Positions 38,364 to 49,955 of a DNA stretch of 64,000 bases are shown piece after piece. The stretch's first letter is position 1. Every line of letters starts with the position of its first letter. The stretch lies in assembly GCA_022393335.1 (NCBI GenBank), contig JAJEKB010021701.1:101965-165964 (forward strand). The letters are read 5' to 3'. The notes under the pieces were generated by a model. It was not told where the DNA came from and made no database searches. It saw only the letters and a list, made by a program, of their open reading frames with translations. Source of the stretch: Macrotrachela quadricornifera (taxonomy: Eukaryota > Rotifera > Eurotatoria > Philodinida > Philodinidae). The position numbers and the translations under genes were made by a program.

Positions 38364-40617
38364 TTAATTGTCACCATTAACTATTGATTGATCATATTTT
38401 TCATCCGATTTTTTTAAATAAATTCCATTTTGAACATTATGTTGAAATGCATCAAGTAATGGTGGTAATTTTTCAGAATTTAATCTTACTTTTTGTTCAG
38501 TTTGAGTACGTATTGACCATGATTGTAATTCACCTGATGCAAATATCATATAAAATAGAGAAGCTACATAAAGAACAATAGCAGCAATTGTAAATACATT
38601 ACGCCATCCAATTAAATTCTAAATAAAAAACAAAAAGAATATAAACAAATTTAATCAAGTTATTTATCATTTATTATAATATTCAAACCTGTTCTTTTGT
38701 AAGAATTCCAGCAACAATTGGACTAATAATTCCAGCTGATGTACCAATAACTGCAGTAAAACCAGCTAAAACTGATGCATAACGTGGAGCTAAATCTTGA
38801 TGATTTAAATGCCATCCAGATACCATTAAACCACTTGATCCAACACCTATTGTAAGTAATGCTATACCAACATATGGATTTGTAACATGACACATTATTA
38901 AAAGACAAGTACCTTCTATCATATATCCTATTAAGAAAAAATTTTCTTTAATAAAAACAAAAAAAAATGTCAAATATTTCATACCGGTACAAGTCATAAA
39001 TTTTCTAACATTTGTTGTTGACCATAATAAAACTAAACGCATATAATCAGCAATAAAACCACTTAATAAAGCTACAAAAACTTTCATAATATGTGGTAAT
39101 GAACCAAGTGTAGCATTTTCTGTAACACCAAAACCAAATGCATTTAAAAAAGCTGGTTGATTTGTTAATAGTAAATAAAATGTCCAACCACGTGCAAAAT
39201 GTGCACAACATATTGCCCAAACAGGTAATGATATTAATATTAATTTCCATGGAACTTTACGAATTGAATTTACTTCATTTTCATTATATAATGATTTAAT
39301 ATCAGCAATACCTTTTTCAATATAAATAAGTTCATCAGGAGATATTGTTGGATGTTCATTTGGTTTATCATAAACAAAATAAATAAATAATAATGACCAT
39401 ATTAAACCAAGAATAGCTAGAAGAAAATTTTAAATTTTATTTTTATTTTTATTTGAACAATTTATAAATCGAAATGCACAATAATTAATTTATATATGAG
39501 CCCGAGATGTCCATCACGGCGCAGCCGTTGTAGCTGCAAATTTTTTTTTCAGGACATTAGAAAATTATTATTGTTCATTTAGATTATTTTAGTGCTCAAT
39601 TAAATATAAGTCATTAATATTCAAAAGCCGAATCAATTATGCATTAGAATCAACACTACACAACAAGCACACAAACCCACCCGATCATATATATATGAAG
39701 AATAACACCCTTTATTATAAGAATAATCAAATTATATAAAAATAATTCTTTAGAAAAAAAATTTCATATACCTGTAGAATAATATATTGAATAATGTCCT
39801 GCATATTTTGCCATAATTCCACCTAGGAAAAATCCAACTACTGGACCGGCATAAAGACCTTAAATATTCAAATACAAAAAAAAACAAAAATTTATTTAAT
39901 TGAATAATAATACCTGAATAAATCAATCCTCCCATTCTTCCACGTTCACTTGGTGGACACCAATTAGCAACAATACCATGTGATGATGGAAAAGCACAAC
40001 CCTAAATTTAAATTAATATCAATTATCTATAAGAAAATATTTCTTACTGCACAAAGTCCTTGAATTAATCGAATAAGACCAGTTGTATAATAATTCCATT
40101 TATCTTTTGATGGAATTATACTTATTGATAATGGCATTAAAAAATTTAATATATATAATGCTAATAAAGGAAATAAAAATACTCTAAACAAAAAGAAAAC
40201 TAATAATTAATATAAATAAAATAAAAATTAATCTACTTTGTTGCAGAATATTTATGAACAAGAAAACCAGATGGAATATGTGCTACTACATATCCAAGAT
40301 AAAATATTGCATTTAAATAACCTAATTCAACTGATGTCCATGTTACTTTTGATACCTAGAAAAAACAAAGTAAAATAAATTGTTTTTGTTTTTGTTATAA
40401 TATATATTCAAACTGTATTTGGTAAATGATCATCATCAGCAGGAATATCTTTTGAATCATGTGGATTAAGAATTAATGAATTTGTTATAGCAAAATTTGT
40501 TTGAACAACAGTTAAAATAAGTAAACCAAGTGATGTTAATATAGCAACAATAATACGTTTTGGAATATAAAAAAAATTATTGCAATTCAATTGATTAGTT
40601 TTATTTTCATTAGACAT
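38364..40617 (-). CDS. SLC17-type MFS anion transporter (519 aa, eight exons)
   Basis: Minus-strand exons: 40617-40414, 40355-40237, 40183-40048, 40001-39914, 39858-39772, 39416-38985, 38927-38689, 38618-38364; 1560 nt in phase. The protein has a cytosolic N-terminus, a first membrane span (IIVAILTSLGLLILTVVQTNFA), a large luminal loop, then the signature LGYVVAHIPSGFLVHKYSATK, SSHGIVANWCPPSERGRMGG and SGWHLNHQDLAPRYA. These are conserved in the SLC17 family (sodium/phosphate cotransporters, sialin, vesicular glutamate transporters). About 12 membrane spans are expected. The substrate cannot be fixed by eye; sialin-like or phosphate-type is most likely. The intron 39417-39771 is longer than its neighbours and holds a short GC-rich stretch near 39500. 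It faces the secreted-protein gene head to head. Confidence 0.88.
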
Positions 40618-40983
40618 TTTTAATGTAAGTAAATTATTTAATGAATTTAATCTGATTATTCAATTGTTATAATTAATAAATTATGTAAAATAAATATATA
40701 TAATAATCAGATATGAACATGGAATTATTACAAATAAGATTTAATCAATATGATCTAAAATTATTACATATGATTAGTTTTATCTTTTAATAAAAAAAAA
40801 AATCTATCTATAATCTTATCACTAATTCTTCAATGTCATATTTTTATTTATTGTTATTTTCTAAAGAATCATATTTCATTGGTTTTAATTCTCTATCGAA
40901 AGAATGAATGAGATAAGAAGTACATCATTTTCTAATAAATAAACCAAACAATAAACGAATAAAACTCAAAAAAAAACAAAATC
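40618..40983. promoter_or_regulatory. Divergent promoter region
   Basis: 366 bp between the start codons of the transporter (minus) and the secreted protein (plus). It must hold both 5' UTRs and promoters. No individual element was recognised. Confidence 0.45.
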
Positions 40984-41646
40984 ATGCATTTACTTTATTT
41001 AATATGTTTATCAATATTATTTGGTATAGTAAATAGTAATGATCTTGAAAAATATCGTCCACTTCGTGAACAATGTGAACATATGCCAACAAATGATATT
41101 TGTTTAAAACTTCAATCACAATTTGTTGAATTATATAAAAAATGTCAAAAAATAAAAAGTGAAAAAGAAGCACTTGTATGTAAACAAATAAAAGATAAAT
41201 CATGTTTTATTTTTCCATCAACATGTATTGAAACAACAACATCAATAAAAAAAATTTCTTCAACTAAACGACGAAAATCACCTATATCAAAATTAAATAC
41301 AACAACAAAAAAACGTAAAATAACTAAACCAAAATTAAATACAACAATATCAACATCAATTATATTAATTAATCAATCAATAACAAATGATGAATTTATT
41401 AAAGTTCCAATTGATCCAAATGAATTACGTACACGTGGAGAATATTGTATTCGACATGGTAAAGAAAAAAAATGTCAAGATTTATTAAATAATCTTAAAA
41501 TAACATATTCATCATGTAGTAAAAAAGATAAACAAACTCAAACATCAACAATTAAACCTGAACAAATTGATTGTCATTCATTTCAAACACATTTATGTAA
41601 AGCTTTTCCAAAATTTCCACCATGTATTAAAAAAACATCAACATAA
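40984..41646 (+). CDS. Secreted protein with two six-cysteine modules (220 aa)
   Basis: Intronless frame from atgcatttac. Residues 1-18 (MHLLYLICLSILFGIVNS) are a signal peptide. Two modules follow with matching cysteine spacing: C-x8-C-x13-C-x11-C-x7-C-x6-C and C-x8-C-x13-C-x18-C-x7-C-x8-C. A Ser/Thr/Lys-rich linker with basic runs (TKRRKSP, TTKKRKITK) separates them, together with possible N-glycosylation sites. The spacing shows an internal duplication. The disulphide fold is not one I recognise, so no function is proposed. Extracellular location is likely. Confidence 0.75.
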   Translation: MHLLYLICLSILFGIVNSNDLEKYRPLREQCEHMPTNDICLKLQSQFVELYKKCQKIKSEKEALVCKQIKDKSCFIFPSTCIETTTSIKKISSTKRRKSPISKLNTTTKKRKITKPKLNTTISTSIILINQSITNDEFIKVPIDPNELRTRGEYCIRHGKEKKCQDLLNNLKITYSSCSKKDKQTQTSTIKPEQIDCHSFQTHLCKAFPKFPPCIKKTST

Positions 41647-42538
41647 ACACACATATTTAATTATCAATTCATTATCTACAAATAAACGAAAAAAAAATAT
41701 CGGGTTTATTTTATTTTTATTCAAAAAAAGAACAATTTCAAAAAACGCTATTAAATTTCCTTAAAAAACAATATTAAAAATTGCTTACAAAGAAAAAACA
41801 TATTTTACTTTTTTTAATCAAAAATTTTATTCAATAAAACGAACTAGAATTAAAAATAAAACTACAGAAGGTTGAAAATTTGTATTAAATTGCATCGAGC
41901 CAAATTAATAGATATTACAAATGTCCGATTGCTTCAATCCCATTAATTAAGATACATGTAAATAACAATTTCGAGAATCAAAAAAACATTTAAGTTTTTT
42001 TTGTTGTGTCTGCTGAGACATCTAAAATGAATTATATTGATAAATGTTATATATATTTTACATGTTTCTAGTTTTTTTTATATATCTCCTCTAGTCTTCA
42101 TTCGATTAAAACCCTTTCTAACTGAAATATCTCACAAAATGATATAATTTATTTAGCATATAGAGATTCTTTCAAATTCTTTAGATTTTAAATAATTCAT
42201 ATCGATCAATGCAATGAACGATTAACATCAAAAAAATAATCTCTCCTATCATTATACAATTTACATAAATTCTTAACCCTAATTTTAATGAGAGTTAATT
42301 AAATATACTATTATCAGTGAGTTTATTGATCATTATATACTTTTCTATAATCTGAAATTTCAGTAAAATATCTCTAGCTCAAAAGCGAAAGTATCAGTAG
42401 ATTTATCCTTATCGTAATTAGATACATCTTATACGCTAATTTTGAACTTAAAAATAATTGATTAGTTAAAAATCTTGTTTTATTCAATTAGAATATTAAT
42501 AAAAAACAATCCCCTACTTAATTATTTTTTCTAAAAAA
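41647..42538. other. Intergenic, no gene seen
   Basis: AT-rich DNA with no recognisable gene or repeat structure; 3' UTR of the secreted protein at the left edge. Confidence 0.45.
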
Positions 42539-42673
42539 ATGCGCCGTAAAAAGCTTTACAAAAACTCCATAGAGAAATTCCTAATAAATGATATTCACGA
42601 GGGAAGGGTCCCAACTGTCCAATCGCTTTTGAGCCGAGACTATGTGCATTATGTAGATCCAAATGAGTTATGA
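42539..42673 (+). CDS. Short coding-like ORF overlapping an inverted-repeat end
   Basis: 45-codon ATG frame ending RVPTVQSLLSRDYVHYVDPN-EL. Its last 25 codons lie in the left arm of the inverted repeat 42596-43228. The same peptide, with some synonymous changes, is encoded on the minus strand in the right arm (43150-43368). It is probably a captured gene or transposon-protein fragment. Function unknown. Confidence 0.3.
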   Translation: MRRKKLYKNSIEKFLINDIHEGRVPTVQSLLSRDYVHYVDPNEL

Positions 42674-43228
42674 ATAGCCTGGAAAAAGTTCGGGCCGCTA
42701 GCATATTGCTACGGAGATAGTGCACTTTTACAGTATTCTTTAAAAATGAATGCCGTGGTCCACCTCAGGGATACCAGAAAAAATGATTTTCGAATTTCGA
42801 CTTGAAACTTTGAATAGAGACAGACTTCAATGAGAATAGTTTATTGTGAATGTTTTTGAGATTTTGTCATCTGCTTTTATCTTAAAATAAGAGCATCAAA
42901 TTTGCCAGTTTATAGGGACTAGCTAGCTATTCATAACTGTATCCTAAGGTAGGAAGGGCAAAAAAATCTGAAATAGTCACAGTAAACTATTTTCATTGAG
43001 GTCTATCTCAATCCAAAGTTTCAAGTCGTAATTCGAAAATCAGTTTTTCTGGTATCTCTGAGGGGGACCACAGCATTTTTTAAAAAATACTGTAAAAATG
43101 CAATATCTCCATAGCAATAAGCCAGTGGCCCGAACTTTTTTCAGACTATTCATAACTCATTTGGGTCTACATAACGCACATAGTCTCGGCTCAAAAGCGA
43201 TTGGACAGTTGAGACTCTTCCCTCGTCA
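42596..43228. repeat. Inverted repeat with ~265-bp arms
   Basis: cgagggaagggtcccaactg (left) and the complement of cagttgagactcttccctcg (right) mark the ends. Arms run to about 42860 and from about 42960, around a ~100-bp loop. Several mismatches separate the arms. The tips are coding-like. Confidence 0.85.
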
Positions 43229-43368
43229 GTGTGTTTTTTACTCAATATGACTAAACTATCATAGATTTCCATCGCGTTTTGAGAATCTACCGTTGCCGTG
43301 ATGATTTTTAAAAGACCGCTTCGAATTAGACTGTATCGACTACATTGTTCTATTTGTAAACACTGCAA
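43150..43368 (-). CDS. Coding-like ORF at the right arm of the inverted repeat
   Basis: 72-codon ATG frame: MQCLQIEQCSRYSLIRSG..., then ILSKKHTDEGRVSTVQSLLS and RDYVRYVDPNEL. The C-terminal 25 residues match the left-arm ORF, but the upstream part differs from it, so the two ORFs share only the repeat segment. Not recognised. Confidence 0.3.
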   Translation of the reverse strand: MQCLQIEQCSRYSLIRSGLLKIITATVDSQNAMEIYDSLVILSKKHTDEGRVSTVQSLLSRDYVRYVDPNEL

Positions 43369-43897
43369 TTTCTATGAAATCTATGCAGTTTTTTAATGTT
43401 CTCAAAAAAAATTCTGTCACTACCGCGATGAACGTCTCATTTAAATTCTCTCTTCAATCGAGAATAATATCTTTGTTTATTTTTTAAATGTTAGATTAAA
43501 CTAAATTATCTATTCATTATTAAATGAAAATTCTCAACAATAATTTAGCAAAAATCAAATTGATTTTTTTTTTTACCTTATTATGTTTAATCTAAAACCA
43601 TTTGTTTTACCAATCTACAATAAAAAATTCACTCTATCAATACGATAAAAGTGCGTTGTAGATTAATATCAACTTATTTTTGTGCAAAAAAAAAATGACA
43701 GTATAAAAAAAAAAACATACATAATAGAATGTATAAGAAAAAAAGGAATATGATATCAAATACTAATGTACATATCGAAAGAGAAAAAAAAGAACCAGAC
43801 GGAATATTAATTCTTGTCAAAGTATAAACAAAAAGAAAAAGAAAAATGGAATGTATTAAAGATATTAGTTTTTTTTTCTTTTTACAAAGAGATTCAT

Positions 43898-46800
43898 CTA
43901 AATTGATTTAATAAAATATAAAAAACTGATTATAATTATAATAGAATAAGATAGAAAATAAAATCTAGCTGAATTACACATTCGAGGATCAGTACGAATT
44001 AATAATTGTATTATATCTGGTCCAAGATAATCATCAAGTGACATTGTTAAACGTGTTAATTGCACTGTTGCATCAAGAAATAATAAATCTGGATGTTCAT
44101 AAAATGAATCAAACATTGTAAAATCTTTATTTCTATTTATATTTAAAAAAAAAAAACAAAAATCAAAATAAATTTTTTTTCTTTATTTTAAAATAAACAT
44201 ACGTATCAGATCCAAATAATTGTTGAGCAAAATTAAGCATATTCCATATATAAAGTTTATCCAAATCAGGTAATAAAGCTAAATATTTTAAAATAATATT
44301 TAAAAAAAAGAAAAAACTAAAAATAATTAATAAATCAAACTTGATGTCATTAAAACTCGTGCTGGAACTTTAAGCATATGACAACTTTTATAAGCTTCAA
44401 TCGTTTTTCTTGTACCATTTTTACATAATAATTCAAAATCAATTGCACGTAATGGTCGTGACCATTGATCAACATTTCGTCCATCTGTATTTGATATAAC
44501 TGCTGTATGCATTACAAATGCAACATGACCACCAGTACCTTTACAATATACATATAATACTACAAAAGTTTGATTTTTTTTTGTTTACCTTCAGTTAAAC
44601 AACGAAATGCTCCTGAACTTCCATAAAACATTTCACGTTGTGAACGTGAACAATAATCTGAACCTTTTGAATAACATTTTAAACATAATGCACGTGGATT
44701 TGTTTTTAAACGATTATAATCATAATCAAGTGCACCTGGTACACAACTTCGACCAAAATATTCACCTAAAAAAAAGAAATTCTTTTTTTTTTATCTTTTT
44801 ATTATTTAAATTAAAACAAACCAGCAACTTTATTAATATGACAACTTGTAACATATGTTTCTTTAATAGCAGTTAAATAATCAACAGGTACATGCCAACC
44901 TGCAAGATCACCCATAGCTGTTGAACATATTGTTTTACCACGTAAATTCCATAAATTAGTTGTTAAATCAGTACGTTTAGCAACAGCAACAGCATACATT
45001 ACATTTGATTCCATATCAACACCATAATCTTCAGCAGCTAATGGAATTAATTGATAATAACGTTGAGCACGATATGCATCAGCTGCATCAAGTGTTATTA
45101 TATCAGCAATACCTTGACGAATTTTTGACATACATTCCATTGCATTTTTAGCTGATATACAATCAACATCAGGTTTAATATTTTTACGTGCAAATGCATT
45201 TTTCATTAAACGACATTTTTCTTTTTCATACATTGATATAACACACCAACGTAATACACGTAATGGACATTCATATAAACGAGATAACATTGCTAAATAT
45301 TCACTTCCTTTAAGAAATAGAAAAATTTATTTTATATTTTAGTAATTTAACAAATATTTCATCAGACATAAACTTCCTGGAGGGAACTTTAACTTATATT
45401 AAAATCTCTACATGATTCAGATTTTCTTTAATGTAAAACTCGATAAAAATGTTTGGTTTTTGTTTTTGTTAAGGACAAAAAAAAACAAATCGATTAGTAT
45501 TAGATGTTATTTATTATATCATACCAAGATAATTCGAATATGATGTTCGATCATCAAGTGAATTAAATCCAATAGCTGCATCAGAAAAAAGTAAATCATT
45601 TGATTGAAAACGTTGAGAATTAAATAATTGAAATGATGGATTTCGTGAATTAAAAACTTGTGCAGAATCAATTAAAACTCTTCGATATATATCACGTAAT
45701 TGTTTTGGACGACGATGTGATACAACAATAACTGATGCTGGTGCAATTCCCTTTTTTATCAAGAAAAAAAATTTCTTTTTTTTTTTTAAAAAAGCATTTT
45801 ATTTACCCAATTACATTGTTGAAATTGTTGCCAAGGTACACGTTGTCCATTTGTACATAATAATTGAAATTGATCAATAGGAAATGTTGGATCACGTGTT
45901 TGTAATTCAATTAATGCTGTATGTCTTACAAAAGCAATATCACCACGATTAAATAAACACATAAGTGCACCTACATTTCCTGCATATGGATCTTGATTTG
46001 TACAAAATGTATTACCATTTGTACCTTGACAAAGATCACAAACAGTTGATGGATTATCACCTGTTGGATTAAATTGTCTATTTAATGCATCTGGTGCACA
46101 CATTGAACCAAATAATAATGCAGCAGATTTAACATGATTATTACAATCAATTATATTTAAACGACGATCACGTAATAATTGTGATATTGGTTGATTCCAT
46201 CCAGATGATGAACCAACAGATGAATGACATGAACGTGCACCTTGTAAATTATTTAAATTTATTGATGAACCAACCCGAACAACAGCAACGGAATAATATG
46301 TATTTTCTGATGGACCTATTTTAGATTTTAAAATATAATAAATAAATAAAAAAATTTTTTTTTTTTTAAAATTACCATTAAACATAGGTGAATAAATTTC
46401 ATTTGCAATTGGTACAAGATTATAATATCTTCCAGCTGTATATATTTCACCTGAATCAGCTGTCATTAAATCTGCTTCATCATTAAATATTTTTCTATAA
46501 CAATCAAATTTATCTAAACCAGCAACACAAGCAAGTGATGAACGAGTTAAATTTAATGTTAATAATGCATTTTTCCATGCTATACATTTATTATATTCAC
46601 GATCATTTACACAACACCAACGAACTAAATTAATAAAAAAAAATTTTTTTTGGATATATGTAACCTTTGATAAGAAAGGTCCTATTATAATCAATATGTT
46701 ATTTTAAAAGATATATATCGTATCAAACGGGTATATGAAATATATATGTCCGAGCATGCAGATTATTAAAGTTTCAATCTCACACATCTTTTGAGATTCT

Positions 46801-46961
46801 CATGAAATAGGTTAATATATCTTACTATTAGTAATAATATTATTTGGATTTCCGTCTGTATTATAAATACTAAATGGAATTATTGTTTGATCATAAACAC
46901 TAAATTGAGCAGATGATAAACTAATTAATATTATTGAAAAAATCAGGTAAGACAATTCCAT
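43898..46961 (-). CDS. Melanotransferrin-like two-lobed transferrin (763 aa, nine exons)
   Basis: Minus-strand exons: 46961-46826, 46624-46376, 46315-45807, 45750-45525, 45307-44822, 44765-44589, 44538-44341, 44278-44203, 44132-43898; 2292 nt in phase. A signal peptide (MELSYLIFSIILISLSSAQ) is followed by two transferrin lobes: lobe 1 starts at IRWCCVND, lobe 2 at VLRWCVISMYEKEKC. FGSDTNKDFTMFDSF and a C-terminal hydrophobic tail (YFLSYSIIIIISFLYFIKSI) resemble melanotransferrin, which is anchored at the surface. Each lobe keeps the Asp (TADSGEIYTAG; TLDAADAYRAQ), first Tyr (TYYSVAVV; VMYAVAVA) and His (FVRHTAL; FVMHTAV) ligands. The second Tyr (usually GYxGAF) is Asn or Ser, and the anion-binding Arg (usually GRxAGW) is Ser or Asp. 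Iron binding is therefore probably weak or lost. Confidence 0.9.
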
Positions 46962-47262
46962 ATGATCGTTTTTAATTCATATGACAAAATAAAATAAAAA
47001 AGAAAAAGAAGGTCATCACTCATTTAATTAACCAATAGAAATTTATTTTAAATTATTCAATAGATGTCACTTTAAATGTTTTAGTTTTTTTTTATAATAA
47101 AAGTTTTTTTTTCCTCTTTTTTTAAATAAATTAAAATAAATTAATTTCCTGAAATCGAACAAAAAAAAATTTCTTTTTACATAAATAAACAATGGATTTG
47201 GATTAATTTTTCAATAAAATCTTTTAATAAATAAATTAAAAAAAAATACTAAGTAAAAGAGA
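46962..47262. promoter_or_regulatory. Divergent promoter region
   Basis: 301 bp separate the transferrin and NEDD1-like start codons, which point away from each other. A/T-rich with long T and A runs. No specific site was recognised. Confidence 0.45.
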
Positions 47263-49787
47263 ATGTTAGCAACATGTTCGAATATATTACAATTATGGAA
47301 TAATCAAGATTATTCACTTATTAATGAATTTGGTCATGACCATCTTCCAAATACAGATACAATTAAATCTATTGATTGGAAAAGAGATAATTGTATATCT
47401 ATTTCTACCTTTAGTTTTTCTTTTTAATTCTTTTTTGTTTTTATTTTAGCAAATTATCTTGTATTTACATATAAACAAACAGGACGTGTGCAATTATATG
47501 ATATACAAAAAAATAAATCTGTTGAACTTTCAACAGTAATTAACAAAAAATATATTTTAAAATAGAAAAATAAAAAAAAAAAAATTTATTTAGGTTAAAG
47601 CTCAATGTTGTTCATTTAGTACATCAGGAAAATTTTTAAGTATAACTAATGAAGATTGTCAAGCACAAATTTGGGACGTTAATTCAGGAAGAATTGCGCA
47701 AACATTTAATGTAAGATTTTAATATAATATAAAATAAAAAAATAATTCAATATTATAGAGTGTTGATCAATCTCCAATGGAATGTATATGTTGGGGTAAT
47801 GGGGATTCATATGTAGCTGCAGGAACACGAAAAGGAAATGTTTTTCTTTATAATCAATTAACAAAACAAACATTTTCATCATTTACAATAAAACATGGAA
47901 ATAAAGTATTGATTTAAATAAAATAATATAATATAAATGATATTAAATAAAAAAAGGGATTTAGCTTGCATCAATATCATCAATAAAATGGTCTCCACAT
48001 AAAGAATTAATTGCCACAACATCAATTGATGGCAAACTATCATTATGGAATTATCGTTTAAAAGAATTAATAACATCAATACATTCACATAAAGCACCAG
48101 CAACAGATTTAGCTTTTTCTCCACATCATGATGCATTTCTTGTTACATCAGGAATGGATGGTTCATTATGTTGTTTCGATGTTGTACAACATAAGTAAAT
48201 TTTCTCTTTTTTTTTTTTATATTTTATTTTTATATTTAATTTAATTTAAAGAATTTTATCAACAATAAATATTTGTGCACCATTAACAAGTGTTGATTTT
48301 CATCCAAATGGTTCATTAGTTGCTGTTGGAACAATGGGTCAAAATGCATCTATTTATGATTTACGTGATCCAAAAAATAAATTAGCACATTTAGTTAATT
48401 CGGATCATAGTAATATTTATTCGGTTAGATTTGAAACAAAACAATCAACATCAACACTTCAAAGACCAACAACACTTACACAAGAGGTTTTTTATTTATT
48501 TATTTATATTAAATATAATTCATTTGAAAATATTTAGACACAAAAAGGATTGAGTACATTTGCACAACAAACAACACGTTCTCGTCATACATCATCATCA
48601 TCAATACAATCAACAACACCTATTGATGGACCAATATCAACAAATATATCATCATATGGAACACAACCTCGAACAACACAATCACGTGAACGTTCACTTT
48701 CATCACTTTCATCAACATCAAAATTTAACACACCTGCTAATTCGACAACAAATGATCAAAGTATGTTATTATATTTATATATTACAATTATTCAACAATG
48801 ATAGAACAGTTGTGTACTAGTCTTTCTTATTTATCTTAAAAAAATAAGATGTAAATTTCCCAAGATCCTTTCGCTATTCGCTTAGAAATCGAATCTGATT
48901 AGCTCTATCCAACGGTATGTCTAGAATTTTCATAATTCGAAGTATAATTTTTGAATCGTTAGATGGATTCGCTAGTGTCAATCTGAAAATTATGCTTTGA
49001 ACTATGAAAATTCTGAGTATATCGTTGGATAGACATCATCAAATTCTATCTTGGTTAGAGACCTGTGGGTTTGTCCAGACCCGGTTTGTAATGATTTTCT
49101 AGTGGAATTAATCTTTACGGTTTCATTCATCTGTATCAATTCTATAATAATAATAATTAATATTTTCTTTAATTAGGTTTATCATCACCACGACAGCGTA
49201 AGTTTTATTTATTTTATTTGTTTATTTACTTAATTGATTAATTTTAGAACGAAATGATCGTTTCGATCAACCGGTAAAATATATGTTATGTTTAATTTAA
49301 AATCTAATTAAATATTAAATTCTAGTCAATATCAACAATAAATAATAATGATTGTATGAGTTTTGAAGATTTTGCACAATTATGTGGAATATCTTCAAAT
49401 AATTCAATTCCAAATGGTCATAGTATGTTTTATTTATTTAATATTTAATAATAAAACAAAAAATAACATATTTTAGATCGAACAAATGATATTGATGAAT
49501 CATTAAAATCAATAATAGATAATCGAATAAATTGTTTACGTGAAGATTTTAAAGATGATCTTAATCGAACAAAACTTTCAATGCAAATGAATTTTATTGT
49601 TGAATTAGAACGACTTAGAGTAAAATAAAAATTAAAAAAATAATTTTTGCTTTTTCTTTATTTATTTATTTAGAACGATTTAACAAAACAAATTGAATCT
49701 CATTCATTAAATGCTCAATTAATTAATGAAATTGAACGTCTTCAAATAGAAAATAAACGTTTACGTCAATTACAACCACGATTATAA
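47263..49787 (+). CDS. NEDD1-like WD40 protein (522 aa, twelve exons)
   Basis: Exons: 47263-47392, 47450-47535, 47594-47710, 47759-47905, 47965-48194, 48252-48486, 48538-48760, 49177-49197, 49248-49273, 49326-49422, 49477-49619, 49674-49787; 1569 nt in phase. The N-terminal ~300 residues form WD40 repeats (ILQLWNNQDYSL, AQIWDVNSGRIAQTF, IKWSPHKELIATTSIDGKLS, ASIYDLRDPKNKL). A Ser/Thr-rich middle and a C-terminal coiled coil (LREDFKDDLNRTKLSMQMNF, ELERLRNDLTKQIE, RLQIENKRLRQL) follow. This layout matches NEDD1, which recruits the gamma-tubulin ring complex to centrosomes and spindles through its C-terminal helix. Exons of 21 and 26 nt are notable. Intron 48761-49176 carries a hairpin element. 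A poly(A)-like gaataaaat is near 49890. Confidence 0.82.
48897..49040. repeat. 144-bp inverted repeat in the NEDD1-like gene intron
   Basis: About 60-bp arms (gattagctctatccaacggt ... with complement ending gttggatagacatcatc) separated by a ~25-bp loop. Arms differ at roughly one position in six. It lies in intron 48761-49176. Confidence 0.75.
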
Positions 49788-49955
49788 ATCAAATATAAAA
49801 TTTCTTAGTCCGATTTAAATCAAATTTATTCATAATTATCAAAGACTTTTTCTTCTTTTTTTTTCTTCTTTTTGTATATATTTGATAGAAGAATAAAATA
49901 TTTTCAAATAAAATTTAAAAAAAAAAGAGATAGAAATTATTCTTTATTGTAGATT

